The position numbers and the translations under genes were made by a program. Under the pieces are notes generated by a model that saw only the letters and a program-made list of their open reading frames with translations, was not told where the DNA came from and ran no database searches. A DNA stretch of 64,000 nt from the NCBI RefSeq assembly GCF_001612845.1, contig NZ_BDBF01000011.1, forward strand, positions 124,001 through 188,000. The letters run 5' to 3'. Shown here piece after piece: positions 54,053-61,457 of the stretch; positions within the stretch are counted from its first letter, which is position 1, and each line of letters starts with the position of its first letter. The stretch comes from Nocardia elegans NBRC 108235 (lineage in GTDB: Bacteria; Actinomycetota; Actinomycetes; Mycobacteriales; Mycobacteriaceae).

Positions 54053-54495
54053 CCCCCATCAAGCTCCACCACCTGCGGCCCGCCCCGGGCGCCAAGACCG
54101 AGAAGATCCGTGTGGGTCGCGGTGAAGGCTCCAAGGGTAAGACCGCCGGTCGCGGTACCAAGGGTACGAAGGCTCGCAAGAACGTGCCGGCCCGTTTCGA
54201 GGGCGGCCAGATGCCGATCCACATGCGCCTGCCGAAGCTGAAGGGGTTCACCAACCCGTTCCGCGTCGAGTACCAGGTCGTGAACGTCGGCGATATCGCG
54301 CGGCTGTTCCCGCAGGGCGGCACCATCGGCAAGGACGAGCTCGTCGCTGCCGGTGCCGTGCGCAAGAACCAGTTGGTGAAGGTGCTCGGCGAGGGTGAAA
54401 TCGGTGTGGCCGTTCAGGTCAGCGCCGACAAGTTCTCCGGCTCCGCCAAGGAGAAGATCACCGCCGCCGGTGGTACCGCCACCGAACTGGGCTGA
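54049..54495 (+). CDS. rplO: 50S ribosomal protein L15
   Basis: The 148-residue protein has a Gly/Lys-rich N-terminal arm ([17 protein letters not shown]) and the [18 protein letters not shown] core of L15. It overlaps rpmD by four bases. A GC-rich hairpin follows, then secY after 194 bp. Confidence 0.97.
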   Translation: MTPIKLHHLRPAPGAKTEKIRVGRGEGSKGKTAGRGTKGTKARKNVPARFEGGQMPIHMRLPKLKGFTNPFRVEYQVVNVGDIARLFPQGGTIGKDELVAAGAVRKNQLVKVLGEGEIGVAVQVSADKFSGSAKEKITAAGGTATELG

Positions 54496-54519
54496 CAGTT
54501 ACTGGTAATACAGTCGGGG

Positions 54520-54547
54520 CGCCGGACGGGTGAGAGCCCGTCCGGCG
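54520..54547 (+). terminator. GC-rich hairpin between rplO and secY
   Basis: CGCCGGACGGG (54520-54530) pairs perfectly with CCCGTCCGGCG (54537-54547) around a 6-base loop, 24 bp after rplO. No U run follows, so it may attenuate rather than fully stop transcription before secY-adk-map. Confidence 0.6.
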
Positions 54548-54689
54548 TCGCTGTTAGAGTTCAAGTGTTGTCTGCCAACCAGTCTGCCCCGTTGTCGTGG
54601 CACAGGACCGGCCCTGCCCTGTAGGGCACCGGTATGTGCCGAGGTGACGGAAGTGGGCGTGACCCCCGTGTCGTCAGCCAGGAGGATCT

Positions 54690-56009
54690 GTGCTTTCCGC
54701 CTTCGTGTCGGCCTTCCGGACCCCGGACTTGCGGCGGAAGATTCTCTTCACGCTGGGCCTGATCGCGCTGTACCGCGTCGGCGCCTCGCTACCGTCGCCC
54801 GGCGTCGACTACAAGGCGATCCGCCATTGCATCGACGTCGTCTCCGGCGGTGACAATGCCGGCATCTACCAGCTGATCAATCTGTTCTCCGGTGGTGCGC
54901 TGCTGCAGCTGTCGGTGTTCGCGATCGGGATCATGCCCTACATCACCGCGAGCATCATCATCCAGCTGCTGACGGTGGTCATTCCGCGGTTCGAGGAATT
55001 GCGAAAAGAAGGCCAGTCCGGCCAGAACAAGATGACGCAGTACACGCGGTATCTCTCCATCGCGTTGGCGATTCTGCAGGCCACCGGTCTGGTGGCGCTC
55101 GCCTCGCGCGGTCAGCTGCTGCGCGGCTGCCCGGACGAGATCCTGGCCGACACCAGCATCTTCGGCTTGATCATCATCGTGCTGGTGATGACCGCCGGCG
55201 CGGCGCTGGTGATGTGGTTCGGCGAGCAGATCACCGAACGCGGTATCGGCAACGGTATGTCGCTGCTGATCTTCGCCGGTATCGCCGCCCGCATCCCGAG
55301 CGAGGGTAAGCAGATCCTCGACAGCAAGGGCGGCCTGATCTTCGGGCTGGTGTGTGTCGCCGCCTTCGTGGTGATCGTCGGCGTGATCTTCGTCGAGCAG
55401 GGCCAGCGCCGAATACCGGTGCAGTATGCCAAGCGCGTGGTCGGCCGCAAGATGTACGGCGGGTCGTCGACCTATCTACCGTTGAAGGTCAACCAGGCCG
55501 GTGTGATCCCGGTGATCTTCGCGTCCTCGCTGCTGTATCTGCCGAATCTGGTCGCCCAGCTGACCCAGTCCTCCAACTCCGACAGCTGGTGGCAGAAGAT
55601 CATCCAGAAGTATCTGGTGAACCCGGGTAACCCGGTGTACGTCCTGATCTACTTCGCGTTGATCGTGTTCTTCACCTACTTCTACGTCGCGATCACCTTC
55701 AACCCGGAGGAACGCGCGGACGAGATGAAGAAGTTCGGTGGCTTCATTCCCGGTTACCGTCCGGGTAAGCCGACCGCCGACTATCTGAACTATGTACTGA
55801 GCCGAATCACCCTCCCCGGTTCGATCTACCTCGGTGCTGTTGCCGTACTGCCCAACCTGCTGTTGCACATCGGTGCCGGCGGTGGCGGTTCGAACTTCCT
55901 GCCGTTCGGAGGCACGTCGGTGCTGATCGTCGTGAGCGTCGGCCTCGATACGGTCAAACAGATCGAGAGCCAACTGATGAACAGAAATTACGAAGGGTTC
56001 CTCAAGTGA
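54690..56009 (+). CDS. secY: Preprotein translocase subunit SecY
   Basis: The GTG at 54690 with AGGAGG upstream gives 439 residues and about ten membrane helices. [21 protein letters not shown], the plug region [35 protein letters not shown] and the large cytosolic loop with [15 protein letters not shown] are SecY hallmarks. It forms the Sec channel with SecE/SecG. The stop overlaps the adk start. Confidence 0.97.
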   Translation: MLSAFVSAFRTPDLRRKILFTLGLIALYRVGASLPSPGVDYKAIRHCIDVVSGGDNAGIYQLINLFSGGALLQLSVFAIGIMPYITASIIIQLLTVVIPRFEELRKEGQSGQNKMTQYTRYLSIALAILQATGLVALASRGQLLRGCPDEILADTSIFGLIIIVLVMTAGAALVMWFGEQITERGIGNGMSLLIFAGIAARIPSEGKQILDSKGGLIFGLVCVAAFVVIVGVIFVEQGQRRIPVQYAKRVVGRKMYGGSSTYLPLKVNQAGVIPVIFASSLLYLPNLVAQLTQSSNSDSWWQKIIQKYLVNPGNPVYVLIYFALIVFFTYFYVAITFNPEERADEMKKFGGFIPGYRPGKPTADYLNYVLSRITLPGSIYLGAVAVLPNLLLHIGAGGGGSNFLPFGGTSVLIVVSVGLDTVKQIESQLMNRNYEGFLK

Positions 56010-56551
56010 GACTCGTACTGCTCGGACCGCCGGGTGCCGGTAAAGGGACACAGGCCGAACTGCTGTCGGACAAGCTGGGTGTTCCGCACATCTCCACGGG
56101 GAATTTGTTCCGTGCGAACATCTCCCAGCAGACCCCGCTGGGCCGCGAGGCGCAGAAGTACCTCGACGCCGGCAACCTGGTGCCCAGTGATGTGACCAAC
56201 CGCATGGTGGAGTCCCGGATCGCCGAGCCCGACGCCGTCAACGGATTCGTGCTCGACGGCTACCCGCGCACCGTCGACCAGGCCGAGGCACTGGAGAGGA
56301 TGCTCAAGGAGTCCGGTCACGCGCTGGACGCCGTGATCAGCTTCGAGGTGGCCACCGATGTGGTGGTCGAGCGGATGCTCGGCCGCGGCCGCGCCGACGA
56401 CACCGAGGAAGTCATCCGCAACCGGATGCAGGTGTACCGCGACGAGACCGAACCGCTGCTGCAGCACTACGACGGCCTGGTCGTCTCGATCGACGGCGTG
56501 GGCGAGGTCGACGAGGTCAACGCCCGCGTGCTCCACGTTCTGGGTCGCTGA
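56006..56551 (+). CDS. adk: Adenylate kinase
   Basis: This 181-residue enzyme starts [20 protein letters not shown] with the P-loop and includes [17 protein letters not shown] and a short LID ([16 protein letters not shown]) without zinc cysteines, typical of actinobacteria. It interconverts ATP + AMP and 2 ADP. GTG at 56006 overlaps secY by four bases. Confidence 0.97.
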   Translation: MRLVLLGPPGAGKGTQAELLSDKLGVPHISTGNLFRANISQQTPLGREAQKYLDAGNLVPSDVTNRMVESRIAEPDAVNGFVLDGYPRTVDQAEALERMLKESGHALDAVISFEVATDVVVERMLGRGRADDTEEVIRNRMQVYRDETEPLLQHYDGLVVSIDGVGEVDEVNARVLHVLGR

Positions 56552-56556
56552 GGCGA

Positions 56557-57357
56557 ATGGTTTTCGGCCTCAAGCAGAAGAAGGTGGTGCCGTTCCGCAC
56601 CGCCGGTGAGCTCGATGCCATGGCCGCGGCCGGCGCGATCGTCGGCCGCGCGCTGGTGGCCGTGCGCGCGGCCGCCAAGCCCGGCGTGTCGACCTGGGAA
56701 TTGGACGAGGTCGCCGAGCAGACCATTCGCGAAGCGGGCGCCGTCCCGTCCTTCAAGGGCTATCACGGTTTCCCGGGATCGATCTGCTCCTCGGTGAACG
56801 ACCGGGTGGTGCACGGCATCCCGGCCAAGGACGAGGTGCTCGCCGAGGGTGATCTGGTCTCCATCGACTGCGGCGCGATTCTCGACGGCTGGCACGGCGA
56901 TTCGGCGTGGACGTTCGGCATCGGCGAGGTCATCGAGGCCGATCGGCTGCTCAGCGAGGCCACCCGGCTGTCGATGGACGCCGGTATCGCGGCCATGCTG
57001 CCGGGCAATCGCCTGACCGACGTCTCGCACGCGATCGAGCTGGGGACGCGCGCCGCGGAGAAGGAGCACGGCCGCGCCTACGGCATCGTGGACGGGTACG
57101 GCGGACACGGCATCGGCCGCCAGATGCATATGGATCCGTTCCTCGCCAACGAGGGCGCGCCCGGACGGGGCCCGAAACTCGTGGTCGGTTCGGTGCTGGC
57201 GATCGAGCCGATGTTGACTCTCGGCACCACGGAAACGACTGTGCTGGACGATGATTGGACCGTCGTCACCACCGACGGCAGTCGCGCCGCGCACTGGGAG
57301 CACACGGTAGCGGTCACCGAGGACGGTCCGCGGATCCTGACCGTTCGACCCGAATAA
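56557..57357 (+). CDS. map: Methionine aminopeptidase, type I
   Basis: The 266-residue protein has the five metal ligands in place: the two Asp in [17 protein letters not shown], His in [12 protein letters not shown], Glu in [10 protein letters not shown] and Glu in [12 protein letters not shown]. It removes the initiator Met from nascent proteins. It begins five bases after adk and is followed by a hairpin terminator. Confidence 0.96.
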   Translation: MVFGLKQKKVVPFRTAGELDAMAAAGAIVGRALVAVRAAAKPGVSTWELDEVAEQTIREAGAVPSFKGYHGFPGSICSSVNDRVVHGIPAKDEVLAEGDLVSIDCGAILDGWHGDSAWTFGIGEVIEADRLLSEATRLSMDAGIAAMLPGNRLTDVSHAIELGTRAAEKEHGRAYGIVDGYGGHGIGRQMHMDPFLANEGAPGRGPKLVVGSVLAIEPMLTLGTTETTVLDDDWTVVTTDGSRAAHWEHTVAVTEDGPRILTVRPE

Positions 57358-57366
57358 TTCGTTTCG

Positions 57367-57402
57367 CGACGCACCCGTGGCCTCGTCGGCGCGGGTGCGT
57401 CG
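57367..57402 (+). terminator. Hairpin after map
   Basis: CGACGCACCCG (57367-57377) pairs with CGGGTGCGTCG (57392-57402), nine bases after the map stop, closing the secY-adk-map unit. It also lies close to the end of the convergent small gene. Confidence 0.7.
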
Positions 57403-57418
57403 TGCTGTCTGCGGCTTG

Positions 57419-57616
57419 TTACGCCGTGCGTCCCGTCATGGTGGTGAGCGGAACCACGCCGGTCCAGCCGCACGGGCGGTCGCAACTGGCGACGACGGTG
57501 GGCGCCCCGGCGAAATCAGCGGAAGCCCGTGCGGGATAACCGCATTCGGGACATTTGCCGAAGTAGTCGAGAACCTCGTGCATTCCGGGGTTCATGGCGA
57601 TACTGCGTTCGGTCAC
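57419..57616 (-). CDS. Small zinc-ribbon protein of unknown function
   Basis: The GTG at 57616 with GAGGAGGG just upstream gives 65 residues. Two cysteine pairs, CPECGYPARA and CDRPCGW, are spaced like a zinc ribbon, and the N-terminus has MNPGMHEVLDYFGK. The protein is likely a metal-binding accessory factor; no family can be named. It lies convergent to map and divergent from the secretion-like locus. Confidence 0.6.
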   Translation of the reverse strand: MTERSIAMNPGMHEVLDYFGKCPECGYPARASADFAGAPTVVASCDRPCGWTGVVPLTTMTGRTA

Positions 57617-57900
57617 GGGCCCTCCTCACAGTCGGCGTACGGCGTCGAGACCGCACGTGGTGATGAATATCTGCTGGTCGAGAACCTAACTCGCGGGCCG
57701 GTCCGATCGTTCCGTTCCGGGTTGCGCATTGGACATCTCACAAGCGGTGCGGCGAGGCGCTGCGGGTGTGCCACAGCTACCCGTCGCCCGTCCGACTCGG
57801 GTGCACGGCGGTAGCCGACACTGAATTTCCTTGGGCGCCACCGGATATTCAATCTGGTGTGCTGTTGTTGCTACTGCGCGCGTCGACGGTGGAGGTGGCA

Positions 57901-58374
57901 GTGGTCAACGAACGGCTCCATGCCGACATGATGACGGTGCTCGAGGGGCTCGACGAACAATTGCGCGGCATAGCCGAGATCCAGTTGCGACGCTCCCGGC
58001 TGACTGCCACGGCGAGCACCTGTGAGCAGCGAATCCAGGTGACTGTCAATGCCGACGGACTGCTCATCGACACGAAGTTCGCCGACGATATCGAGGATCT
58101 GACCTATGACGAGATCGCCGCGGGGATGACCGCGGCGGTGCAGCAGGCCGCGGCGGAGGTGCTGCGACTCGGCGCCGAACTCATGCAGCCGCTGCGCGAG
58201 CGGAAGCTGCAATTGCCGAAATTGTCGGAATTCGTCGAGGGCGCACCGGATCTCGGGCAGATGATGCCGACCGCGCCACCGGCGCCGACCCGGATCGAGG
58301 ATCATCGCGACGTTCCGCCCGCGCATCCGGTGGACGGCAGCGCGCACCGCTCGATGGTGTCCGACGAGGACTGA
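57901..58374 (+). CDS. YbaB/EbfC-like protein heading a secreted-substrate locus
   Basis: The GTG at 57901 with GGAGG five bases upstream gives 157 residues. The N-terminal coiled helix (LEGLDEQLRGIAEIQLRRSR), the strand IQVTVNADGLLIDTKF and the following helix TYDEIAAGMTAAVQQAAAEV match the YbaB/EbfC nucleoid-protein fold. The C-terminus is Pro-rich. YbaB-like proteins of this kind often precede WXG100-type genes in Nocardia and Rhodococcus, where their role is unclear. It ends six bases before the next gene. Confidence 0.7.
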   Translation: MVNERLHADMMTVLEGLDEQLRGIAEIQLRRSRLTATASTCEQRIQVTVNADGLLIDTKFADDIEDLTYDEIAAGMTAAVQQAAAEVLRLGAELMQPLRERKLQLPKLSEFVEGAPDLGQMMPTAPPAPTRIEDHRDVPPAHPVDGSAHRSMVSDED

Positions 58375-58380
58375 TATCCG

Positions 58381-61101
58381 GTGAGCCTGTACCTGCCCCC
58401 GCCCGTACGTCCGATCGCCTGGGTTGCCGGCGCCAGCTGGCCCGACGGTGACGAAGACAAGATGTGGGCGGTTTCGCGGGCCTGGGAGCAGGCGTCCAAG
58501 GATCTAGCAGCGCAGGTTCCCGGTATCGAGAGCGCGAAAACGGCGGCGATGGCGGCATTTCCGGCCGGGGATGCCGCTGATCAGATCGGCAAGTTGTTCG
58601 ATGCCTTTCTGCAGGGTGACCAGTCGCTCGCGACGCTGGCCGAATCGTTCAAAACCATCAGCGATTCGACCTTCGACGTCGGCACCGAACTGCAGTCGGC
58701 GAAGATCAACATCATCGTTTCGCTGTGCATTCTGCTGGTCGAGATCGCGTGGGCGTGGCTGTTCCCGCCGACCGCGCCGGCGGTAGAGGCCGCCGCGATC
58801 GGCACCACCCGATCGATCGTGAAATTCATCGCCGACGCACTGCAGAATGCGCTCGAACGTGCTTGGGCGAAACTGGGATTCGCCACCCGCGGCGAACTCA
58901 ACGGCGCCTCGCGGTACTGGTTCAAGCACATCCTCTCCGCCGATACCTGGAAGGGGATGAAGGGTCAGACCTGGAGGTACAAGGCCAAGACGATTCTGCC
59001 CACGGCCAAGGGCATGGGCGTCTATACGCTGAAATTCGGTGAGGGCGCGCTCTGGGCTCCGGTGACCAATGCGATCGTGCAGGGTGCGCAGATCGCGGAC
59101 GGTAAGCGGCACGGATTCAACTGGAAGGAATTCGGCGCCTCCTGGGCGGCCTCGGCGTTGAGCACCATTCCCAGTCGCGAACTCGGCCGGTACATGGGCT
59201 TCGGGATCGGCAATCTCGACAAGAAATTCGGCGGTGCGATCACCAATATGCCGTTCCGGTCGGGGATGTTTCTGCAAGGAGCGACGATCGGTGCCACGGC
59301 CGGCGTCTTCGGCAATATATTCGGCAATATCGGCGCGGGTGCGGTGACCGGTGATATCGCGGGCGCGTTCGCGGGACCGGAAGGCTGGGTAGGTAGTGCG
59401 GCCCGCGGCGGAATGGTCGGCGGTATGCGCGGTCTGGGAACGAAGACGACTACCAATACCGAGGGCGACCCGAGATTCAACCTCTGGATGAATGCGAAGG
59501 CGCCCTGGGCCCCGCCGAAGACGCCACCCACGAACAATCCGCTGACGCCGCGACCGGTGCCGGGACAGACCGAGGCGGCGTCGACGACGAATACCGCGAC
59601 GACGAACGGCGGAAACCACCAGCAGGGTGGTGGTTTCCGTGATCCGTCGGATCCGAATTACATGACGCCGTCGCGTCCGGCGCCGCAGCCGCCGGTGAAC
59701 GGCGGACAGGGGGGTGGTGGTTTCCGCTCGCCCTCGGATCCGAACTACATGGTGCCGTCGCGCCCGGCCCCCGCCCCGCCGACGCACGCAGCGGGGGCGG
59801 GCGGACAATCGGGTACGGGCGGAACGCATTCGGGCCCAGCGGGTTTCGGTGGACAGCATCAGTCGACGTCCACGGCGGGTGGTGGTTTCCGGGATCCGTC
59901 GGATCCGAATTACATGACGCCGTCGCGTCCGGCGCCGCAGCCGCCGGTGAATGGTGGGCAGGGTGGTGGTTTCCGGGATCCGTCGGATCCGAACTATATG
60001 ACGCCGTCGCGTCCGGCGCCGCAGCCGCCGGTGAATGGTGGGCAGGGTGGTGGCGGGTTCCGTTCGCCCTCGGATCCGAACTACATGGTGCCGTCGCGCC
60101 CGGCCCCCGCCCCGCCGGTGGGCGGTGGTGACGGATCGGTGCCGCATCCGATCGGGAATTCCGCGGGCGCGGCCCCCGGCTCTCGCCCGGCGCCTGCCAT
60201 CAATGCTGCGCCGGTGGGGAATTCGAGCAATCCGCCGAACTTCTCCCGGCCGTTCACGCAGCCGGGTGCGTCGGGGGGCGGGCCGGTGAGCTCGTCGTCG
60301 GCGCCGGTTCACGCTGCGCCGGTGGGGAATTCGACGGGCAATCCGAGTGGCCCGCCGAACTTTTCCAGACCGTTCACACAGCAAGGCCCGCCGACTGCCC
60401 CGGTGTCGAATCCCTCCACCGGAGGGCAGGGCGGTGGTTTCCGGGATCCGTCGGACCCGAATTACATGACCCCGTCGCGTCCGGCGCCGCAGCCGCCGGT
60501 GAATGGTGGGCAGGGTGGTGGTGGTTTCCGGGATCCGTCGGATCCGAACTATATGACGCCGTCGCGTCCGGCGCCGCAGCCGCCGGTGAATGGTGGGCAG
60601 GGTGGTGGTTTCCGGGATCCGGCGGATCCGAATTATATGGTGCCGTCGCGTCCGGCTCCTGCGCCGCCGGTCAACGGTGGGCAAGGCGGTGGTTTCCGGG
60701 ATCCGTCGGACCCGAACTATATGACGCCGTCGCGTCCGGCGCCGCAGCCGCCGGTGAATGGTGGGCAGGGTGGTGGTTTCCGGGATCCGTCGGATCCGAA
60801 TTACATGACCCCGTCGCGTCCGGCGCCGGCTCCGCCGCCGCCCGCTGACCCGGAGGAGCCGAAGGATCCGGGGAGGCCGTTGGGGCCGGGCAAGGATTAT
60901 CGCGCGAAGTCGCGGCCGAAGAAGGTGCCGGACATCGGTCCGATGCCGGCGCACTACGACGCCCCGGACGCACCGGGCGAGGAAGCGTGGCTGGACGCGG
61001 CCGATCCTCCACCCGCGCCGCGCGCGGCGGCCTCGGACGATCCGGGCGCGAGCGACCCGGGTGGGGGCGACCCGAATGTCGACAAGCCGTTCCAGATGTA
61101 G
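58381..61101 (+). CDS. Large WXG/CpnT N-terminus-like protein with ten proline-rich repeats
   Basis: The GTG at 58381 gives 906 residues. The N-terminus (LPPPVRPIAWVAGASWPDGDEDKM...) resembles the WXG100-like domain at the start of CpnT and related actinobacterial toxins. Residues about 105-140 are hydrophobic, and about 295-360 form a Gly-rich hydrophobic segment that could insert in a membrane. From about 413 to 820 runs a repeat region with ten copies of GGGFR(D/S)P(S/A)DPNYM(T/V)PSRPAP. The C-terminus (about 830-906) is acidic and Pro-rich with no toxin domain that I recognise. It is probably exported by a type VII system. Its neighbours are a YbaB-like and a WXG100-like gene. Confidence 0.72.
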   Translation: MSLYLPPPVRPIAWVAGASWPDGDEDKMWAVSRAWEQASKDLAAQVPGIESAKTAAMAAFPAGDAADQIGKLFDAFLQGDQSLATLAESFKTISDSTFDVGTELQSAKINIIVSLCILLVEIAWAWLFPPTAPAVEAAAIGTTRSIVKFIADALQNALERAWAKLGFATRGELNGASRYWFKHILSADTWKGMKGQTWRYKAKTILPTAKGMGVYTLKFGEGALWAPVTNAIVQGAQIADGKRHGFNWKEFGASWAASALSTIPSRELGRYMGFGIGNLDKKFGGAITNMPFRSGMFLQGATIGATAGVFGNIFGNIGAGAVTGDIAGAFAGPEGWVGSAARGGMVGGMRGLGTKTTTNTEGDPRFNLWMNAKAPWAPPKTPPTNNPLTPRPVPGQTEAASTTNTATTNGGNHQQGGGFRDPSDPNYMTPSRPAPQPPVNGGQGGGGFRSPSDPNYMVPSRPAPAPPTHAAGAGGQSGTGGTHSGPAGFGGQHQSTSTAGGGFRDPSDPNYMTPSRPAPQPPVNGGQGGGFRDPSDPNYMTPSRPAPQPPVNGGQGGGGFRSPSDPNYMVPSRPAPAPPVGGGDGSVPHPIGNSAGAAPGSRPAPAINAAPVGNSSNPPNFSRPFTQPGASGGGPVSSSSAPVHAAPVGNSTGNPSGPPNFSRPFTQQGPPTAPVSNPSTGGQGGGFRDPSDPNYMTPSRPAPQPPVNGGQGGGGFRDPSDPNYMTPSRPAPQPPVNGGQGGGFRDPADPNYMVPSRPAPAPPVNGGQGGGFRDPSDPNYMTPSRPAPQPPVNGGQGGGFRDPSDPNYMTPSRPAPAPPPPADPEEPKDPGRPLGPGKDYRAKSRPKKVPDIGPMPAHYDAPDAPGEEAWLDAADPPPAPRAAASDDPGASDPGGGDPNVDKPFQM
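59625..60835 (+). repeat. In-frame tandem repeats encoding GGGFRDPSDPNYMTPSRPAP
   Basis: Ten copies of a unit of about 28 codons occur, most followed by QPPVNGGQ, two of them with the FRSPSDPNYMVP variant. Two longer inserts separate copies 2-3 and 5-6; the second insert itself repeats PPNFSRPFTQ twice. DNA identity between units is very high (GGTTTCCGGGATCCGTCGGA recurs), which suggests recent expansion or gene conversion. Confidence 0.9.
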
Positions 61102-61122
61102 GCACACAGGTAGGGACTGACA

Positions 61123-61455
61123 ATGGCGGAGAAGATCGAGGTGGATGTCGACGCGCTGACCAGAGCCGCCGACCTGCCCGAGGACGTCTCACACAAGGTT
61201 CGGGGCGTGATCGATACCCTGCACAGCACGCTGGCCGGAATCGAGAACGACTCCACCAACCAGCCGTGGGGTAACGACAAGTCCGGCAAGAAGTTCGCCG
61301 ACGGCGACAAGGGATACAAGGCGACGCGGGCCAATATGGTCGACGGCGGCTACAGCATGGCCGATGCCCTGTTCCAGTTCGCCGAGGGTGAGCGGTCGGC
61401 CGCCGACCAGTTCAGAGCCGCCGAACAAGGTTCGACCCAAGGCCTCGGAGGCTGA
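61123..61455 (+). CDS. WXG100-like small secreted protein
   Basis: This 110-residue all-helical protein has the turn motif PWGNDKSGKKF (Trp49-Gly50) between two predicted helices, the WxG-type hairpin of EsxA-like substrates with the longer PWG-D-G-F signature. It follows the repeat protein by 21 bp with a GGTAGGG-type ribosome site and precedes the large WXG/PPE-like protein by two bases. A pair or chaperone role for its large neighbours is likely. No signal peptide is present, as expected for type VII substrates. Confidence 0.75.
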   Translation: MAEKIEVDVDALTRAADLPEDVSHKVRGVIDTLHSTLAGIENDSTNQPWGNDKSGKKFADGDKGYKATRANMVDGGYSMADALFQFAEGERSAADQFRAAEQGSTQGLGG

Positions 61456-61457
61456 TC

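Noticed and set aside
57660..57700. AACCTAAC half-site as a seventh iron box
   Set aside because: Only one arm resembles the consensus, and the neighbouring genes have no iron-related role.
59625..60835. Regular DNA repeats considered as a CRISPR array
   Set aside because: Units are of about 84 bp, in frame with a coding sequence, and have no unique spacers or cas genes nearby.
58504..61107. Minus-strand open frame of 867 codons rich in Arg/His
   Set aside because: It mirrors the proline/glycine repeat gene on the plus strand, and its repeats are the reverse complement of those coding repeats.
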